Below are positions 1 through 6,696 of a stretch of 9,579 bases of DNA, one piece after another. The stretch comes from Candidatus Zixiibacteriota bacterium. GTDB lineage: Bacteria; Zixibacteria; MSB-5A5; GN15; PGXB01. The stretch covers positions 1-9,579 of the forward strand of contig JAAERC010000125.1 in NCBI GenBank assembly GCA_024230695.1, written 5' to 3'. The notes beneath the pieces are model-generated. The model was not told where the DNA came from, did no database searches, and saw nothing but the letters and a program-made list of their open reading frames with translations. A program made the position numbers and the translations under genes. Numbering within the stretch: position 1 is the stretch's first letter; each line of letters opens with the position of its first letter.

Positions 1-405
1 ATAGGTTACATTACTAGTTCAAGCCCAACAGAAAGTGAATATAATAGGATAATGGACTCATATAATTTTTCGCAACGGCAGGAAATTGCAAATAAGTCTT
101 TAAAATATATTGTAAATATTGAAAAAAAGAGACGTCTTTCCAGAGGAGTACTCTCTTTGGCTCTTGGTATTGCCTATGGGATGATACAACCAATACAAAC
201 CAGTGATGGAAAAAATAGCTTCATAAACCCGGTTTTATCTTTCTTAAATATTGGCGTTGCCTTTTCCAATTTTTTCTCACTAAGCCCAACAGAAAAGATA
301 CTTAGGCAATATAATAAAAACCCAAAACTTAATAATTCTCTAAAAGTGCAAATAAGATCTAATTATTCAAACGAATTGCAATTTGTATTATTTAAGCAAT
401 TTTAA
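1..405 (+). CDS. Partial hypothetical protein with repeated SPTE motif (3' end only)
   Basis: This is the C-terminal part of a gene that starts before the window. The frame is open from base 1 with no stop before the ATG at 52, so that ATG is probably internal. The visible 134 codons show two similar blocks: SSSPTE followed by a Tyr-Asn-Arg stretch at visible residues 7-16, and SLSPTE followed by a related stretch about 90 residues later. This suggests a tandem duplication. Between them lie a basic segment (EKKRR), a hydrophobic Gly/Ala segment (SLALGIAYGM) and another hydrophobic segment just before the second SPTE. These could be membrane-associated hairpins. I do not recognise the family. 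The stop is 2 bases before the next ATG, so the two genes are probably co-transcribed and translationally coupled. Function unknown. Confidence 0.6.
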   Translation: MGYITSSSPTESEYNRIMDSYNFSQRQEIANKSLKYIVNIEKKRRLSRGVLSLALGIAYGMIQPIQTSDGKNSFINPVLSFLNIGVAFSNFFSLSPTEKILRQYNKNPKLNNSLKVQIRSNYSNELQFVLFKQF

Positions 406-407
406 TA

Positions 408-1151
408 ATGATAATATCAATAGACAAAAAGGTGCAAAGTTTCCTCATTGTACTTCTATTGTTTTCAGTTTCTCCTACTTTTGCACAGGGTGATTATCTT
501 AAAAAAGGGACCAATGGCCTGGCGTTTGGTGCCGATTTTTCTACCAATTCCGAAAATTCAATACTATCCGGTAAAATATCATATTCCCCATCCGGCGTTT
601 TCGATTTTGGGATCATCGGTGGGTATTTTACAGCGGCCGATATTGATGAAAATCGAATATTTATGGGTGGTTTATTATTATCATATCATATTTATAAACA
701 GAAACCGCATAAATTTCCTCTATCAATGTCATTAAACCTGACCTACCATAGGGATGCCTATAAAGGCGACAATCTCACACTTCGCAATTGGGAAAAAAAT
801 GGAGATTACTTAAATCTAGATATCAAACTATTTAGTAATATCAATGTAACAAGCAAGACAACCATTCAGCCTAATGGCTCAATATCTTTTATTGCGGGTT
901 CAATAGGCATCAGAGATAGTTATAATAATTTTACAACTCAGGATAGAAGTGTTATTGCATTTAATTTGGGCACCTCTATCTTTTTAAATGCATCGGATAG
1001 GATGGTACTTAGAATTGATCCTCGAGTCAGATTGGATAAATACAACACTACCTTATCAATTTCGGTTGGTGTAATACTGCCAAAATATAAAAAGAAATCA
1101 AGTGAGCAAAAGACAAACAGAAGACCCCGCTGGCCCGGTCGTAGATTTTGA
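408..1151 (+). CDS. Exported beta-barrel-like outer-membrane protein, unknown function
   Basis: The 247-residue product has an N-terminal signal peptide: Lys-Lys at 7-8, a hydrophobic core at about 11-21, and a likely signal peptidase I site after TFA at residue 26. The mature part is made of short alternating polar/hydrophobic strands rich in Gly, Ser, Tyr, Phe and Ile, separated by Asn/Asp/Gly turns. This pattern is typical of outer-membrane beta-barrels, with no catalytic motif. The last 24 residues form a basic tail (Lys/Arg-rich, with a RPRWPGRRF end), unusual for a barrel, which normally ends on a terminal strand. No Shine-Dalgarno precedes the ATG. It begins 2 bases after the upstream stop, so coupling or reinitiation is likely. 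A GTG at 432 is an alternative start but would remove part of the signal peptide. The barrel assignment is inference from composition. Confidence 0.6.
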   Translation: MIISIDKKVQSFLIVLLLFSVSPTFAQGDYLKKGTNGLAFGADFSTNSENSILSGKISYSPSGVFDFGIIGGYFTAADIDENRIFMGGLLLSYHIYKQKPHKFPLSMSLNLTYHRDAYKGDNLTLRNWEKNGDYLNLDIKLFSNINVTSKTTIQPNGSISFIAGSIGIRDSYNNFTTQDRSVIAFNLGTSIFLNASDRMVLRIDPRVRLDKYNTTLSISVGVILPKYKKKSSEQKTNRRPRWPGRRF

Positions 1152-1209
1152 CCATAAATCACATCGCCCTTATTATCATTAACTAATCTCTCTACTGCTC
1201 CAAAAGTTT

Positions 1210-1239
1210 TTGTGGAACCGATGGGGGGCTAGTTAGTAT
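1210..1239 (+). promoter_or_regulatory. Possible sigma70-type promoter for mdaB
   Basis: In the 139-base gap before mdaB there is TTGTGG (1210-1215) and, 18 bases on, TAGTAT (1234-1239). Each matches the consensus at about four of six positions. It leaves a leader of roughly 45 bases. The leader ends in GGAGG (1274-1278, 12 bases from the ATG) and a second purine block AGGGGA (1282-1286, 4 bases from the ATG), either of which could be the ribosome binding site. Weak call. Confidence 0.25.
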
Positions 1240-1290
1240 TATGGTATATAAAAATAAATATTCTAACAGTTTTGGAGGTTTAGGGGAAAA

Positions 1291-1878
1291 ATGAAAAAAG
1301 TATTAGTAATCAATGGGCATCAGGCATATAAAGGGTTTGCCGAGGGTAAACTCAATGTCACTATGGCTGATGTTATCAAAGATGAGATGACCGCCAAAGG
1401 GTATGAAGTAAAAGAGACATACATCGAAAAAGGATATGATGTCAACGAAGAAGTGGAGAAACATCTTTGGGCCGATATTATTTTCACCCAGGCTCCGGTT
1501 TATTGGTTTGGTGCGCCATGGATATACAAAAAATATATCGACGAAGTTTTCACGACCGGTCTGGTTCAGCAGAATATGATAATCGACGATGGCCGGACCC
1601 GCACCGACCCGAGCAAACAGTATGGCACCGGCGGGAAGATGCAGGGCAAAAAATATATGTTGTCGGTCACATGGAACGCCCCGACCGATGCTTTTGGTAA
1701 TGGCGATCAGATCCTTTTTGCTGGTAAAACCGTTGATGACGTATTTGTCGGCAATACAACCGTTTATAAATTCTGTGGAGCCGAAGTGCTTCCATCATTT
1801 TCATGCCATGATGTGATGAAAAACGCTGATGTCCCGAGTGATATCGAACGGCTGAAGGCTCATTTGAAAGAGATATAG
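1291..1878 (+). CDS. mdaB: NADPH:quinone oxidoreductase MdaB (flavodoxin-like fold)
   Basis: The 195-residue product matches E. coli MdaB (about 193 residues) along its whole length. Shared stretches as I remember that protein are the INGH-type start of the Rossmann-like flavin fold (residues 7-10), LWAD (59-62), the GAPW..KKYID.VFT block (74-88), DDGRTR.DPSK.YG.GG (99-115), QGKKYMLS.TWNAP (118-131), and a C-terminal DVP followed by an LKAHLKEI tail. MdaB is a cytosolic flavoprotein that reduces quinones by two electrons with NADPH, avoiding semiquinone formation, and is linked to oxidative and electrophile stress. The ATG start is supported by upstream purine-rich ribosome binding sites and by the family start. 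A strong terminator follows, so it is probably monocistronic or ends its transcript. Confidence 0.93.
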   Translation: MKKVLVINGHQAYKGFAEGKLNVTMADVIKDEMTAKGYEVKETYIEKGYDVNEEVEKHLWADIIFTQAPVYWFGAPWIYKKYIDEVFTTGLVQQNMIIDDGRTRTDPSKQYGTGGKMQGKKYMLSVTWNAPTDAFGNGDQILFAGKTVDDVFVGNTTVYKFCGAEVLPSFSCHDVMKNADVPSDIERLKAHLKEI

Positions 1879-1903
1879 TTTATTAGCTGGTTTTAGATAG
1901 TTT

Positions 1904-1956
1904 CCCCCCCCCTTTGAATTTAATTGTTTGTTTTATTAATTTTAAGGGGGTTTTTT
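1904..1956 (+). terminator. Rho-independent terminator after mdaB
   Basis: A nine-C run (1904-1912) begins the left arm. Bases 1908-1920 can pair with 1938-1950 as a 13-position stem with one T.T mismatch and one G.T wobble; the base of the stem is CCCCCTT/AAGGGGG. The loop is about 17 bases, and the right arm is followed directly by six T (1951-1956). It lies 25 bases after the mdaB stop. This also argues against a TTG start at 1924 for the following gene. Confidence 0.8.
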
Positions 1957-1980
1957 ATATATTATAGTACTATCAAAATT

Positions 1981-2679
1981 ATGAGCAAAATAAAGAAGAT
2001 GAAAAATATGAATAAAATGAAAACTAAAAAGAAAATCATAATCAGTATTATATTAGTTTGTACTATCGCGCTTATTACATCGGGTCTGTTTATTTTTATA
2101 AAAGATTTTTCGCATTTCGAAAGCAAAGTTTATTCTAAAGATACAAATTTAACCACTGAATTAAATGTGTTGGTCGTCTGTTATTCACGTAACGGCAACA
2201 CAGAAGCTATGGCAAAAGTGATTGCAGAGTTTTATAACGCCGATCTTAGATTTATTGAATCGGAATTTTATGATCGGGATTTTAACGGATGGTATAAGGC
2301 TGGCACTGATGCCAAAAATTACACCGAAACGCCTATAACGCCTGAGACAATTGAAATGGCAGAATACGATCTGATATTCCTGGGGTCACCGATCTGGCTG
2401 TTTCGACCGGCCCCGCCCCTCTGGAGATTTGTTAGAAATAATGATTTTACCGGTAAGAATGTAGTTTTATTCAACACGTTTAACAGCAGGTTCAAACAAG
2501 AAAACATTGACAAATTTAGTCAATTGCTGGCATCTAATGGTGGCACATTGATCGATCATTTATATATCAGAAGAGGCCGCGCAGTCCCGTTTCAAAAAGA
2601 TGGATATGATGTAATTGATGAAACAAAAATCCTTCTGAATGAAAGATCGGCAAAATACAAAACGAAAACTATCTTATGA
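1981..2679 (+). CDS. Membrane-anchored flavodoxin-domain protein
   Basis: From the ATG at 1981 this is 232 residues. A Lys-rich N-terminus (residues 3-18) is followed by one hydrophobic helix (about 19-40), a linker, and a flavodoxin fold from about residue 61. The FMN phosphate loop is visible as SRNGNTE (69-75) after a hydrophobic strand (VLVVCY), and GSPIW at 135-139 matches the flavin-ring-binding loop region. Flavodoxins carry one or two electrons between cytosolic enzymes, so an N-terminal anchor is unusual. The positive-inside rule would put the flavin domain outside the cytoplasm. The frame is open back to a TTG at 1924, but that start falls inside the terminator. No good Shine-Dalgarno precedes 1981; ATGs at 1999, 2008 and 2017 are alternatives that keep the helix. 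Its stop overlaps the next start (ATGA). Electron partner unknown. Confidence 0.8.
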   Translation: MSKIKKMKNMNKMKTKKKIIISIILVCTIALITSGLFIFIKDFSHFESKVYSKDTNLTTELNVLVVCYSRNGNTEAMAKVIAEFYNADLRFIESEFYDRDFNGWYKAGTDAKNYTETPITPETIEMAEYDLIFLGSPIWLFRPAPPLWRFVRNNDFTGKNVVLFNTFNSRFKQENIDKFSQLLASNGGTLIDHLYIRRGRAVPFQKDGYDVIDETKILLNERSAKYKTKTIL

Positions 2680-3026
2680 AAAAGTCTAAAGATAAAAAAG
2701 TGCATGAATTTCTCGAAGATGTTCTAATGATAGACTCTGAGAAATATGAAATAATGCAGAAATTGCGTAAAATTGTTTTCGATATCTTCCCAAAGTCAAA
2801 TGAAAGAATGATGTATGGCGGTATTATGTTTTCTCTTGAAGATGATTTTGGAGGCATATTTATCAGAAAGAATCATATTTCATTTGAGTTTAGCTCTGGC
2901 GTACATATGGATGACCCTGATAATATTCTCGAAGGCAAAGGAAAATTTCGTCGTCATCTGAAAATAAGATCAATGTCTGATATCAAAGATAAAACTGTTG
3001 AATTCTTTATTAAGCAGGCTCTGTAG
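2676..3026 (+). CDS. DUF1801 domain protein (YdhG/frataxin-like fold)
   Basis: This is a 116-residue cytosolic protein covering one DUF1801 domain. Diagnostic parts are an N-terminal helix pair ending in a Phe-Pro-Lys turn (about 38-40), the MMYGG turn (45-49), a central beta-sheet with HISFEFSSG (67-75), and the characteristic DP..ILEGKGKFRRHLKIRS block (80-99) with a following D-I helix. Family members have a fold related to frataxin; a Bacillus relative has been proposed as an iron chaperone, but most have no assigned function. The ATG overlaps the stop of the flavodoxin gene (ATGA, 2676-2679), so translation is coupled and the two products are probably made together. It converges on the next gene with 14 bases between stops. 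Confidence 0.85.
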   Translation: MKKSKDKKVHEFLEDVLMIDSEKYEIMQKLRKIVFDIFPKSNERMMYGGIMFSLEDDFGGIFIRKNHISFEFSSGVHMDDPDNILEGKGKFRRHLKIRSMSDIKDKTVEFFIKQAL

Positions 3027-3040
3027 GCCAATATATTTTA

Positions 3041-3637
3041 TTACCAATTACCCATATTGAATCTAATGCCACCGTGGATCTGTAAACTTACCTGACTCAA
3101 ATTTTCACCACTGTAAACCTGAAAGACGCTTTCTTTCGTTTTCAAACTACACATCACTTTGGCCTTAACATCCAACCAGATAAAATAATGTTTGGAGATT
3201 TTATACTCTGTTCCTAAGCCAAACCCAAAAACAAATCGGGACAGGTCTTTATACCCGGCTGTCTTATAGTTAATGGTGCAGATTCCAACAGAACCCAGCA
3301 GATGTTTCCGAAATTTCCTCTGATAATCCTTGAGACCGCGTATTCTGAAATCGAGCATAAATGTTGTAATATTTATTAAACCGCCATTATACTCTTCCAA
3401 ATCTGAGTTAGCCGGAAGATGATCAAAAGATATTCCAAGCGTGAATTCATTTAGCCTGTAATATCTCACGCCCATGCCCAAATAAATATTTGATCCCGAA
3501 TTAACAATATTCTGAAATCCTTTGGGAGAAATGGGCATAGTAATACCACCGCCGGCATAATAACTTACCCTGGCGAATGACGAAGATACTAATAGTATTA
3601 TTAGTATTGAAACTAACAAGATTGTTTTTTTATTCAT
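3041..3637 (-). CDS. Small outer-membrane beta-barrel protein
   Basis: The 198-residue product begins with MNKK, a strongly hydrophobic core (residues 5-18) and a likely signal peptidase I site after SFA at residue 22. The mature part is strand-rich with Gly and aromatic residues at intervals (YYAGGG, GMGVRYY, FVFGFGLGTEY) and ends in a strand finishing with Trp. This is the usual form of 8-stranded OmpA-like/OmpW-like barrels that end in an aromatic residue for BAM recognition. Length fits such a barrel. No ligand motif is visible, and the specific role is unknown. It has its own promoter, and a terminator separates it from the upstream octaheme cytochrome gene. No strong Shine-Dalgarno is seen before the ATG. 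Confidence 0.65.
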   Translation of the reverse strand: MNKKTILLVSILIILLVSSSFARVSYYAGGGITMPISPKGFQNIVNSGSNIYLGMGVRYYRLNEFTLGISFDHLPANSDLEEYNGGLINITTFMLDFRIRGLKDYQRKFRKHLLGSVGICTINYKTAGYKDLSRFVFGFGLGTEYKISKHYFIWLDVKAKVMCSLKTKESVFQVYSGENLSQVSLQIHGGIRFNMGNW

Positions 3638-3677
3638 TTAGCATTAACACCATCTAATTATAGAAAATTATTGCATG

Positions 3678-3705
3678 AATATAATTCATTGATAATTTAT
3701 GTCAA
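3678..3705 (-). promoter_or_regulatory. Sigma70-type promoter for the small beta-barrel gene
   Basis: On the minus strand a perfect TTGACA -35 (3705-3700) is followed after 16 bases by TATATT (3683-3678), five of six matches to the -10 consensus. Transcription would start near 3670, giving a leader of roughly 30 bases before the ATG at 3637. The -35 sits in a short imperfect inverted repeat (ATTGA...TCAAT, 19 bases overall) that could bind a regulator. A second perfect TATAAT (3662-3657) has no good -35. Confidence 0.6.
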
Positions 3706-3718
3706 TAAATGTATGAAT

Positions 3719-3750
3719 AAAAAAGCAGGTCCGTTTCTGAACCTGCTTTT
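3719..3750 (-). terminator. Rho-independent terminator of the octaheme cytochrome gene
   Basis: A perfect 10-bp inverted repeat (AAAAGCAGGT at 3721-3730, ACCTGCTTTT at 3741-3750) has a 10-base loop. Read on the minus strand it ends in a run of six T (positions 3724-3719) and starts 17 bases after the cytochrome stop codon. On the plus strand the T run is only four, so it works mainly leftward. It separates the cytochrome transcript from the downstream beta-barrel gene. Confidence 0.85.
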
Positions 3751-3767
3751 AAATCGATATTTATTAG

Positions 3768-5648
3768 TTACAGCTTATTTTCCCGAAGGAATTCCTGTTC
3801 TTCTTCATCGTACCCAAGCGCCTTAAAATCAATAACGCCATTTTGTGCGTGACAGTTATTGCATGTGAGCGCACCATCACGCCTGATCGCATGGCTTATT
3901 TCCATCATTGCATCCTGCGGGATCCAGCGCGCCTCAACACTTTTGAGATTGGCCGCATCATCAAAGGCATCCCGGTGCCAGCTCTCGGCATCCATGAAAC
4001 TCATAAATTTATCCATCATATAAACATCAAACATCCAACCGTACATCATTTCCATCATTGGATGTTCCATCTCTTTTTTTGCGGCCGCATCGGGATCGCC
4101 GGTTAAATAATAAGTTGGTAAGTTGTAAGGTAGATACATCCCGCCAAACGGAGTAATATTTTGAAGATCAATATGCTGTTTGCCGTTAAACAGTTTCATT
4201 GGATAAATCTTAGATGGTCGCCCGTTTTTTGCTATCGGCCGCATCACATCTTCATACCATTTATCATAATCAAAATCGGCAAATTCCGGCCAAATATTGG
4301 TCGGATTATAAAACTTATATAAATCTTTGTCATTCGGATTGTCACCGATTGGGTTACCTAAAAATGTACCATCACCGTTCCACCAGGCATAAACAATTCC
4401 TTTACCCGGCTTGGTTTCCTTTTTGATATCAGAGTATACCCAAATTCCGGGATGTTCCTCAAATTCCGGCGTATCAAAATCACGCATAGTGGCATTATCT
4501 TCATGTAACGAAGGAATATGACAAGTCTGGCAGGCTATTTTTTCAAGATGGCCATTATAATAGTCCGCCAGTTCCTCATTTTCCTGATGCGGTTCGGTGT
4601 CATGACAATTCAAACACGAAACTTCAATATCAGCCAGGTCATTGGCCATCATTGTTGTCGTATGAGTACCCTTCGCGATATAATGCCCCTCGGATTTATG
4701 ACACTCAATACAGGCTAATCCTGCCGCCGCATGAACATCCCATGTTGGACTAAACGGCGTACCTCGTTTACTACCCGGATGTTTGATCCGCGGGCGAGTC
4801 TCACCGGCATCAACAAGGCTTTCAAAAAATGATGAGTCGGCCTCATCAATATAAATATCACCGCCAAAATTATGCTGATGGCATCGTAAACATGCCTGAG
4901 AAGTCGGACTGGTTACTGATATAGCGGCCAATATCGAACGATCCTGATCCCAGTACCAACGGCCTTCATCATCTTGAACTACCTGCTTACGATTCATATC
5001 ATAACCGACCGAATGACAAATAAGACAATCTATTGCCTCTTTTTCAACATCAAGAGTTGAGTACCCCGGCATCATCTCACCCAATGGCGCCGTCGGCTGA
5101 CCACCAATATGACACTGTCCGCATCCTTCCGACAAAGTATCTCCGGTTGGTAAAACAACCGGTGCGGCCCAGGCGGTCATCGCAAAGGAACCTGGTTTGG
5201 GGCAGGGTCGATTTATTTTACCCATGCTGAAATCATTCGCCAGCCTTCCATTAAATCCATATACATTTGGATGTTCATCGGAGAAAAATCGATAATGTAC
5301 CGAAGTTGTCAGATTATGCATCAGGTCAACAGTCTTTTTCTCACCGGTAATAGCATCTTCAATTTCTATTTTTTTATGACAGGTCAGGCAGGTTTTGGGT
5401 CCTTCATATTTATAAATACCGGAGTCAAGAAATCTTTTTATATGAGGGAATTCCTGCCCAAAATTGGAACTCAGTTCTTTACCCAGCGCTTCAAACTGAT
5501 CTGCAGTTATTGATTCAGATACAAATGTAACATTGCCGGGACGATTTCCGTCCGGCATCATTTGGTTTATTCCTCCCGACCAAAAATCACAACCTGTCAA
5601 AAAAACAATCAGCGTAATAATAATCAAAGTTATAATTGTAGTTTTCAT
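3768..5648 (-). CDS. Octaheme c-type cytochrome lipoprotein, tetrathionate reductase (OTR)-like
   Basis: The 626-residue product has eight CXXCH heme c sites: 87-91, 176-180, 208-212, 253-257, 313-317, 345-349, 373-377 and 596-600. The N-terminus is a lipoprotein signal peptide with lipobox LTGC (Cys20), so the mature protein is lipid-anchored outside the cytoplasm. Order and surroundings fit the octaheme tetrathionate reductase family: a DVH....ACIECH heme followed by GH..KG, a YAWWNG motif after heme 7 (420-425), and a C-terminal heme followed by an LGY motif. Known OTR reduces tetrathionate, nitrite and hydroxylamine in vitro; the substrate here is open. Residues 524-553 are Met-rich (10 of 30). 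At 626 residues it is longer than the Shewanella enzyme. The start is fixed by AGGAGG 5 bases before the ATG. No quinol dehydrogenase gene is adjacent. Confidence 0.85.
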   Translation of the reverse strand: MKTTIITLIIITLIVFLTGCDFWSGGINQMMPDGNRPGNVTFVSESITADQFEALGKELSSNFGQEFPHIKRFLDSGIYKYEGPKTCLTCHKKIEIEDAITGEKKTVDLMHNLTTSVHYRFFSDEHPNVYGFNGRLANDFSMGKINRPCPKPGSFAMTAWAAPVVLPTGDTLSEGCGQCHIGGQPTAPLGEMMPGYSTLDVEKEAIDCLICHSVGYDMNRKQVVQDDEGRWYWDQDRSILAAISVTSPTSQACLRCHQHNFGGDIYIDEADSSFFESLVDAGETRPRIKHPGSKRGTPFSPTWDVHAAAGLACIECHKSEGHYIAKGTHTTTMMANDLADIEVSCLNCHDTEPHQENEELADYYNGHLEKIACQTCHIPSLHEDNATMRDFDTPEFEEHPGIWVYSDIKKETKPGKGIVYAWWNGDGTFLGNPIGDNPNDKDLYKFYNPTNIWPEFADFDYDKWYEDVMRPIAKNGRPSKIYPMKLFNGKQHIDLQNITPFGGMYLPYNLPTYYLTGDPDAAAKKEMEHPMMEMMYGWMFDVYMMDKFMSFMDAESWHRDAFDDAANLKSVEARWIPQDAMMEISHAIRRDGALTCNNCHAQNGVIDFKALGYDEEEQEFLRENKL

Positions 5649-5698
5649 TCGCTCCTCCTAATAAACCAGGCAGTTTAATACCCATTAAATTATCTACA

Positions 5699-5729
5699 AT
5701 ATTGACCTTTACTATCTTACTTGTCAATA
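5699..5729 (-). promoter_or_regulatory. Putative promoter/operator of the octaheme cytochrome gene
   Basis: A perfect 7-bp inverted repeat, TATTGAC (5700-5706) and GTCAATA (5723-5729), is separated by 16 bases, so the arm centres are 23 bases apart, about two helical turns. The right arm contains a consensus TTGACA -35 on the minus strand (5727-5722). The -10 at the usual spacing is poor (CAATAT, 5704-5699), and it overlaps the left arm. A weak -10 overlapped by a dyad suggests activator- or repressor-controlled transcription. The leader would be about 45 bases. Confidence 0.4.
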
Positions 5730-5739
5730 CTTTGTAGTG

Positions 5740-5758
5740 AAGTTAGTGCGACTAACTT
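5740..5758. repeat. 8-bp perfect inverted repeat overlapping the CPBP gene stop
   Basis: AAGTTAGT (5740-5747) and ACTAACTT (5751-5758) form a perfect hairpin with a GCG loop. It includes the TAG stop of the CPBP protease gene (5754-5752). Read on the minus strand it has no T run after it, so it is a poor intrinsic terminator. It could be an RNA hairpin at the 3' end of the mRNA or a protein-binding dyad just upstream of the cytochrome promoter. Confidence 0.5.
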
Positions 5759-6639
5759 TTAAGGAGTATCTTTATTGAGATAGCTGTAAAAATCAAGCCA
5801 AAAATTCCGGTCAGAATTGGAAATAGTGTTAACTCTCCAAAAAAGGCGACAGTTGGTCCCGGATATAGGCGGTTTAATATTGCCAATGAAATATTAGCAA
5901 ATGAATGACAGACTATGGCAGGCCAGAGAGAATCTGTTCGCCAGACAATAATACCGATCCAAATAGATATTGGCAAAGCGGCGAGAATAAAAAATGGGTC
6001 AGGATGCATTATGGCAAATAGAACTGAGGGTAAAGCTATTGCAAAAATTGGTTTCCATCGGCGGAGCAATCCTCGTAGAACAAATCCGCGAAAGAGAATT
6101 TCTTCGGCAAAGGTAGCCATTGTTGCGGCATAGAGAACTATTCCGAAACCATCGATTCCTCCAACTTGCGTAAAAGCCAGAGCCAGAGCCATTTGATTTT
6201 CTGCAGGCGAGATGTGCGCCAAAAATAACCATCCGGCAATTGCATTAACACCAATGACGCCTAATGCAAAAATAACATAATGTGAAACCGGGACTGATTT
6301 TCCTTTAAGTCCCAAGCGTTCCCATAATGGTGTTCTTGATCTTGAGGCGGCTATTATTGCTAAAAATAATAGTGCAAGATGAATCGGTGTCAACATTTTA
6401 AGAAATCCAGTGAGAGTGGCCATATTCTGTTGCATCCATTCGCCGATTACTGCATCGCCAAATTCCTGACCCGGCAAGAGTGTTGGATTGATGATGATAT
6501 AGAGCGTTAGATTTGAAACTAACCCGGCAATTGCCAGAGCCCCAACGCCAACCGCCAATGAAGGCCAAACTCTTGGTATTTTTACAGTATTTTTGATATC
6601 CACAATAGCATTATTGTGAAAGTTTTTATATTTTGGCAA
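5752..6639 (-). CDS. CPBP (CAAX/Abi) family intramembrane metalloprotease
   Basis: The 295-residue hydrophobic protein has about seven or eight membrane segments. The CPBP/CAAX-protease (Abi) motifs are in order: EEILFRG with Glu179, Glu180 and Arg184; FAIMH ending in His212; and HSFAN with His245 and Asn249. These residues line the intramembrane active site in the Rce1-type fold, so it is predicted to be an active glutamate-dependent protease of the inner membrane. Family members process prenylated or secreted peptides or act in bacteriocin immunity; the substrate here is unknown. The start is doubtful. The frame opens at a TAA 12 bases upstream, the first usable codon is TTG at 6639 without a Shine-Dalgarno, a GTG lies at codon 13, and the first ATG at codon 69 would cut into the membrane region. 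It is divergent from the hydrolase gene. Confidence 0.85.
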   Translation of the reverse strand: MPKYKNFHNNAIVDIKNTVKIPRVWPSLAVGVGALAIAGLVSNLTLYIIINPTLLPGQEFGDAVIGEWMQQNMATLTGFLKMLTPIHLALLFLAIIAASRSRTPLWERLGLKGKSVPVSHYVIFALGVIGVNAIAGWLFLAHISPAENQMALALAFTQVGGIDGFGIVLYAATMATFAEEILFRGFVLRGLLRRWKPIFAIALPSVLFAIMHPDPFFILAALPISIWIGIIVWRTDSLWPAIVCHSFANISLAILNRLYPGPTVAFFGELTLFPILTGIFGLIFTAISIKILLKS

Positions 6640-6696
6640 GTGAAAAATTGATTAGGGGGATTTTGATTATTAATGATATTTTTCTGACAGGAATAG

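Noticed and set aside
938..1162. Minus-strand 74-codon frame over the end of the beta-barrel gene
   Set aside because: No ribosome binding site or recognisable motif, and it is covered by the plus-strand gene with a signal peptide.
1964..1973. 10-bp palindrome ATAGTACTAT before the flavodoxin gene
   Set aside because: Short AT-rich palindromes are common by chance here and no second copy or clear promoter context was seen.
1924..1980. N-terminal extension of the flavodoxin protein from TTG 1924
   Set aside because: It would start inside the terminator stem and T run of mdaB and has no ribosome binding site; the ATG at 1981 keeps the helix and the domain.
3843..5513. Several plus-strand open frames of 65-87 codons
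   Set aside because: They lie antisense to the octaheme cytochrome gene, whose heme motifs, signal peptide, ribosome binding site and terminator prove the minus frame.
5700..5729. FNR or CRP binding site
   Set aside because: The arms (TTGAC...GTCAA) are 16 bases apart, not the 4 (FNR) or 6 (CRP) of those sites.
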